From: SIG603 sp964370635
Lineage (GTDB): Bacteria > Bacillota > Clostridia > Oscillospirales > Acutalibacteraceae
Assembly: GCA_964370635.1 (NCBI GenBank)
Contig: CAYJJU010000005.1
Location: forward strand, 56,197 to 120,196
Direction of reading: 5' to 3'
Length of the DNA: 64,000 bases
The position numbers and the translations under genes were made by a program. Under the pieces are notes generated by a model, which ran no database searches, was not told the origin of the DNA, and saw only the letters and a program-made list of their open reading frames with translations. This document shows positions 60,866-64,000 of the stretch, one piece after another (position 1 is the stretch's first letter; every line of letters begins with the position of its first letter).

Positions 60866-62371
60866 TTATGCTCTGTTACTTAAAATCTTAAGCGGTTCGT
60901 ATCTTAGTACCGAAATTAGGCCTACACTCGATATTATCAGGCTTAGAAGTATTCCCACTCCAAGAACCTGCATTACTACATTTAAGTCAAGTGCCGTGGT
61001 CATGGTATCCACTACTTCTACATCGCCTGTGCCGGTCGCGCCTAGTCCAGCCATAACCATACCGCCGCCCATGTCGCCTCTTCCTCCAAAGCTTCCTCCA
61101 AAGTTTGCCATTTGGTTTGAACTTTGAGTTTCAAGTGACTCTACTTGCGAGGCCAAAAGCGTGTCGCCTATGGGTTGAGCCGCCACGGCGCCTATGCCTA
61201 TTCCCACAACTACCGCCACAAGGCTTATAATTAAAATTTCGCATAAAAACTGCATTGCTACCTTTGGTTTTTGCATGCCTATTGCGGCAAGTACGCCTAT
61301 CTCATACTTTCTTTCCCTTATGCTAAACAGTTGGAATACCACCAGCACTACAGCGCCAATTGCCAGTACCACTACAAAAAATATCATTGTAAATTGGCTT
61401 AAATTTTCTAGCGGAACTAAACTTTGCTCAAACTGCGCAAGGTCTAAAGAAGTTATGCTGAATGTCTCTGTATCAAGTCCCAAGCCTTCGGCTTCTGCTT
61501 CAAAGCTTTCATATGCCTCTACAGTATCAAAAACGTAGGTTCCCGATGTATTTTGCGTGTAGGCAGAACTCACAGTTTGAGTGCCCGTCATGGGGTTTTC
61601 TGTTTCGTAATCTACTGCCACAGCCTGCGAATTTGCAATGATATTTGACATTGAGGTGTGGCTTATATACATAGTATTTGAATATGAATCCGTCGCCGCA
61701 CATTCAAAAATTGCACCTATTTTAAATTCTGCTGTGTCTGCCTCGTTATTAGGATTTACCAAAGTAAAGGTATCACCAACAGCTAACTCGTTTAAATAGG
61801 CAAGCTCTGCGCTTATGGCGACCGTGTTTTCGCTGTCGTCCTCTAAGAACATAGAGCCTTCCGATACAGTAAGGGTGCCGTCTAAAAATTCTGTCATTGC
61901 CGAGTGCTCACTCACACCGATTACACTGTAGTCGCCACTAGAGCCACCCATCATACCACGGCCCATTCCACCTGCACCCATAGTGCTCATCATGTTATTT
62001 GAACTGGTTTCATAAGCCGTCATGTCCACACCATTTAAAGATGCGCTGTCCATATAGTAAAACCCTGATACACTTTCAGCCTCTGCGTAAACTTGCATTT
62101 CCTCAAGAGAAAGCGTTGTACCCATCAGCTCCATCATTGCACTCATGTCTTCCATGCCGCCGCCTTGCATCATCGACATTCTGTCGACACCTATGCTAGC
62201 CGTCACGCTCATACTTTCCTCCATTTGAACTTTTGCCTTTGCCGCACTGCTTTGTATGCTCAGTGCCACACATGCCGATACGGCTATCGCCAAAATTAAA
62301 ATAAAGCTCAGTATCGTCCTCCCCTTGGACCTTGTCAAATCTCTAACAGCGTTCTTTAAAATATACATCAA
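60866..62371 (-). CDS. FtsX/MacB-like ABC permease with Met/Gly-rich extracytoplasmic domain
   Basis: 501 residues. One N-terminal helix (~18-40), a large extracytoplasmic domain and three C-terminal helices (FtsX domain). The outer domain contains Met/Gly-rich segments (MSMMQGGGMEDMSAMMELMG; GAGGMGRGMMGG) and another stretch near residue 420-450. Such Met-rich loops could bind Cu+ or Ag+, but no export substrate is known. It is cotranscribed with the ATPase. Confidence 0.88.
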   Translation of the reverse strand: MMYILKNAVRDLTRSKGRTILSFILILAIAVSACVALSIQSSAAKAKVQMEESMSVTASIGVDRMSMMQGGGMEDMSAMMELMGTTLSLEEMQVYAEAESVSGFYYMDSASLNGVDMTAYETSSNNMMSTMGAGGMGRGMMGGSSGDYSVIGVSEHSAMTEFLDGTLTVSEGSMFLEDDSENTVAISAELAYLNELAVGDTFTLVNPNNEADTAEFKIGAIFECAATDSYSNTMYISHTSMSNIIANSQAVAVDYETENPMTGTQTVSSAYTQNTSGTYVFDTVEAYESFEAEAEGLGLDTETFSITSLDLAQFEQSLVPLENLSQFTMIFFVVVLAIGAVVLVVFQLFSIRERKYEIGVLAAIGMQKPKVAMQFLCEILIISLVAVVVGIGIGAVAAQPIGDTLLASQVESLETQSSNQMANFGGSFGGRGDMGGGMVMAGLGATGTGDVEVVDTMTTALDLNVVMQVLGVGILLSLIISSVGLISVLRYEPLKILSNRA

Positions 62372-62483
62372 AATAACTCCTTTAATTAATTGTTGAAACT
62401 AATTCTATATTCCTATTGTGAACAAACTGTGTATTTAAAGTGAGGATTACCCAAGTATTAATTGAAACTTTAGTTTTGCGCGC

Positions 62484-62512
62484 TTGACTTTATAGTCTAG
62501 AATTAATATAAT
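62484..62512 (+). promoter_or_regulatory. Promoter of uridine phosphorylase
   Basis: TTGACT (62484-62489), a 17-bp spacer and TATAAT (62507-62512), 27 bases before the ATG. Confidence 0.7.
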
Positions 62513-62539
62513 ACTTATAATTAAGAACGGAGGTAAGAC

Positions 62540-63319
62540 ATGATAAACTATTCAAAAGAAAAAGATAAGCTATACCACATAGCCGTGGGCAAAGGAGATG
62601 TCGGCCGCTATGTAATTTTGCCAGGTGACCCAAAAAGATGTGAAAAAATCGCAAAATATTTTGACAATCCCGTGCTAATGGCGGACAACCGTGAGTACAT
62701 TACCTACACAGGAACACTTGACGGTGAGAAGGTAAGCGTAACTTCGACAGGCATAGGCGGCCCGTCGACTGCAATTGCGGTTGAGGAGCTAGTCATGTGC
62801 GGCTGCGACACCTTTATAAGGGTTGGCACCAGCGGAGGAATGGATTTAGACGTCATGGCAGGCGACTTAGTTGTGGCAAATGCATCTATTAGAATGGACG
62901 GCACGAGCATGGAGTATGCCCCGATAGAATTTCCTGCCGTTGCAAACTTCGACGTAACCACAGCCTTGGTTGAAGCGTCTAAAAAAAGCGGAAAAAACTA
63001 TCATGTAGGAGTTGTTCAGGCAAAGGACTCATTTTACGGACAACATTCACCCCAAACAAAGCCTGTTTCATATGATTTAGAGCAAAAATGGCAGGCATGG
63101 CTAAGGCTTGGCGCCAAGGCATCAGAAATGGAGAGCTCCACACTGTTTGTCGTGTCCTCACATTTAAAAGCAAGAGCGGGCGCAGTATTTGCCGTGATGG
63201 GAAATCAAGAAAGGGCAAAGCAAGGCCTGTCAAACGACCTATGCCACGACACAGAGTACGCAATAAAAACAGCAATTGAAGCTGTAAGAATACTGATAAA
63301 GAGGGATAAGAATACATAA
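62540..63319 (+). CDS. udp: Uridine phosphorylase
   Basis: 259 residues. NP-I family signatures: GDPKRCEKIAKYFD, RVGTSGGMDLDVMAGDLVVA (phosphate site) and EMESSTLFV (ribose site). It cleaves uridine to uracil and ribose-1-phosphate. ATG start with GGAGG upstream. It is followed by two hairpin repeats before the rRNA operon. Confidence 0.94.
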   Translation: MINYSKEKDKLYHIAVGKGDVGRYVILPGDPKRCEKIAKYFDNPVLMADNREYITYTGTLDGEKVSVTSTGIGGPSTAIAVEELVMCGCDTFIRVGTSGGMDLDVMAGDLVVANASIRMDGTSMEYAPIEFPAVANFDVTTALVEASKKSGKNYHVGVVQAKDSFYGQHSPQTKPVSYDLEQKWQAWLRLGAKASEMESSTLFVVSSHLKARAGAVFAVMGNQERAKQGLSNDLCHDTEYAIKTAIEAVRILIKRDKNT

Positions 63320-63324
63320 AAAAA

Positions 63325-63401
63325 TAGGGAGGGCTTTCACGCCCTCCCTAAAAATATGTGTAAAATTGATATTTTCGGGCAGGCATGAAAGCCTATCCCT
63401 A
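63325..63401. repeat. Two GTAG-family hairpins between udp and 23S
   Basis: Hairpin 63325-63350 (TAGGGAGGGC / GCCCTCCCTA) and hairpin 63377-63401 (GGGCAGGC / GCCTATCCC, imperfect). Both match the GGGAGGG subgroup at 36915 and 60144. The head is reduced to TAG on the ends. They may double as udp terminators. Confidence 0.7.
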
Positions 63402-63443
63402 ATATTCCGTTAATGCAACAATAACAATTTCGTCATTTTGGGC

Positions 63444-63480
63444 AAAAAAATAAACCATCAAGCTAAAACTTGATAGTTTA
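63444..63480 (-). terminator. Terminator of the rRNA operon
   Basis: Arms TAAACCATCAAG (63451-63462) and CTTGATAGTTTA (63469-63480), one mismatch. On the minus strand it is followed by a U7 run (63450-63444). It lies 96 bases beyond the 23S end, and no 5S sequence is found between them. Confidence 0.8.
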
Positions 63481-63575
63481 TGTAAAAGGGATATACCCTG
63501 AAAACTGAATAAAGGACGAACAAAAAGAGATGATGTGAGTTTAAATTTTGTGGTAGACTCAAACCATAAAATATA

Positions 63576-64000
<425 letters not shown>

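Overview
The window looks like chromosomal DNA from an anaerobic, probably gut-associated member of the Clostridia (Bacillota). The base composition is moderately AT-rich, Shine-Dalgarno sites are strong (GGAGG/AGGAG), and TTG and GTG starts are frequent. Lineage-typical content includes a complete Rnf complex (rnfCDGEAB), an ECF S-component, a Gx transporter/NusG-II/ApbE trio, SecA, GntR-LacI and MarR regulators, a radical-SAM sulfatase-maturating enzyme and an intracellular fucosidase. The species cannot be named from the sequence alone.

Layout. 1-4.6 kb: packaging and head module of a phage-like element on the minus strand (TerS-like, TerL, portal, protease, capsid), continuing beyond the left edge. 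4.75-6.3 kb: an AbiE type toxin-antitoxin pair with its own promoter and terminator. 6.4-9.7 kb: HtrA protease, ECF S-component, malic enzyme. 9.9-17.1 kb: Rnf operon, then Gx transporter, NusG-II protein and ApbE, which would flavinylate RnfG and RnfD. 17.1-19.4 kb: a putative ADP-ribosyltransferase-fold toxin pair (DUF3990/DUF3791-like) and a MATE exporter. 19.6-27 kb (plus strand): secA, cysK, a lone HipA-like kinase, mnmA, a DUF1015 protein. 27.3-35.2 kb (minus): acetate transporter, pyrE, a giant RND permease with a coiled-coil insertion, sugar nucleotidyltransferase, GtrA, trxB. 35.4-42.2 kb (plus): purine permease, an AT-rich methyltransferase, mnmE-mnmG-rsmG. 42.5-48.1 kb (minus): FAD dehydrogenase, Na+/solute symporter, NTF2-like protein, manA, GntR-type regulator. 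48.4-52.4 kb (plus): MarR plus a heterodimeric ABC exporter. 52.5-59.5 kb (minus): tRNA-Val and a sugar-acid/fucoside operon (anSME, GH29, fructokinase, RAYT transposase, KDG kinase, KDPG aldolase, dgoD). 59.7-63.3 kb: a DUF4190 protein, a MacB-like ABC pair and uridine phosphorylase. 63.6-64 kb: the 3' end of a 23S rRNA gene on the minus strand.

The most striking feature is a network of short intergenic repeats. One class is GTAG-headed hairpins whose arms differ in sequence but stay complementary. The other is 7-bp tandem arrays (TAGTTGA/AGTGAAG types) arranged as inverted pairs around small palindromes. A RAYT-type HUH transposase gene at 55.3-55.8 kb carries two GTAG hairpins inside its own reading frame. 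The heptamer arrays repeatedly abut or supply the stop codons of neighbouring genes (nusG-II, trxB, DUF1015, fructokinase). This suggests an active REP/RAYT-like system that shapes gene ends.

Other points of interest are a TerS that lacks its DNA-binding half, a roughly 300-residue coiled coil inside an RND pump, a structured 0.3-kb region after rsmG bounded by two near-identical hairpins, and a 23S gene followed by a terminator instead of 5S.
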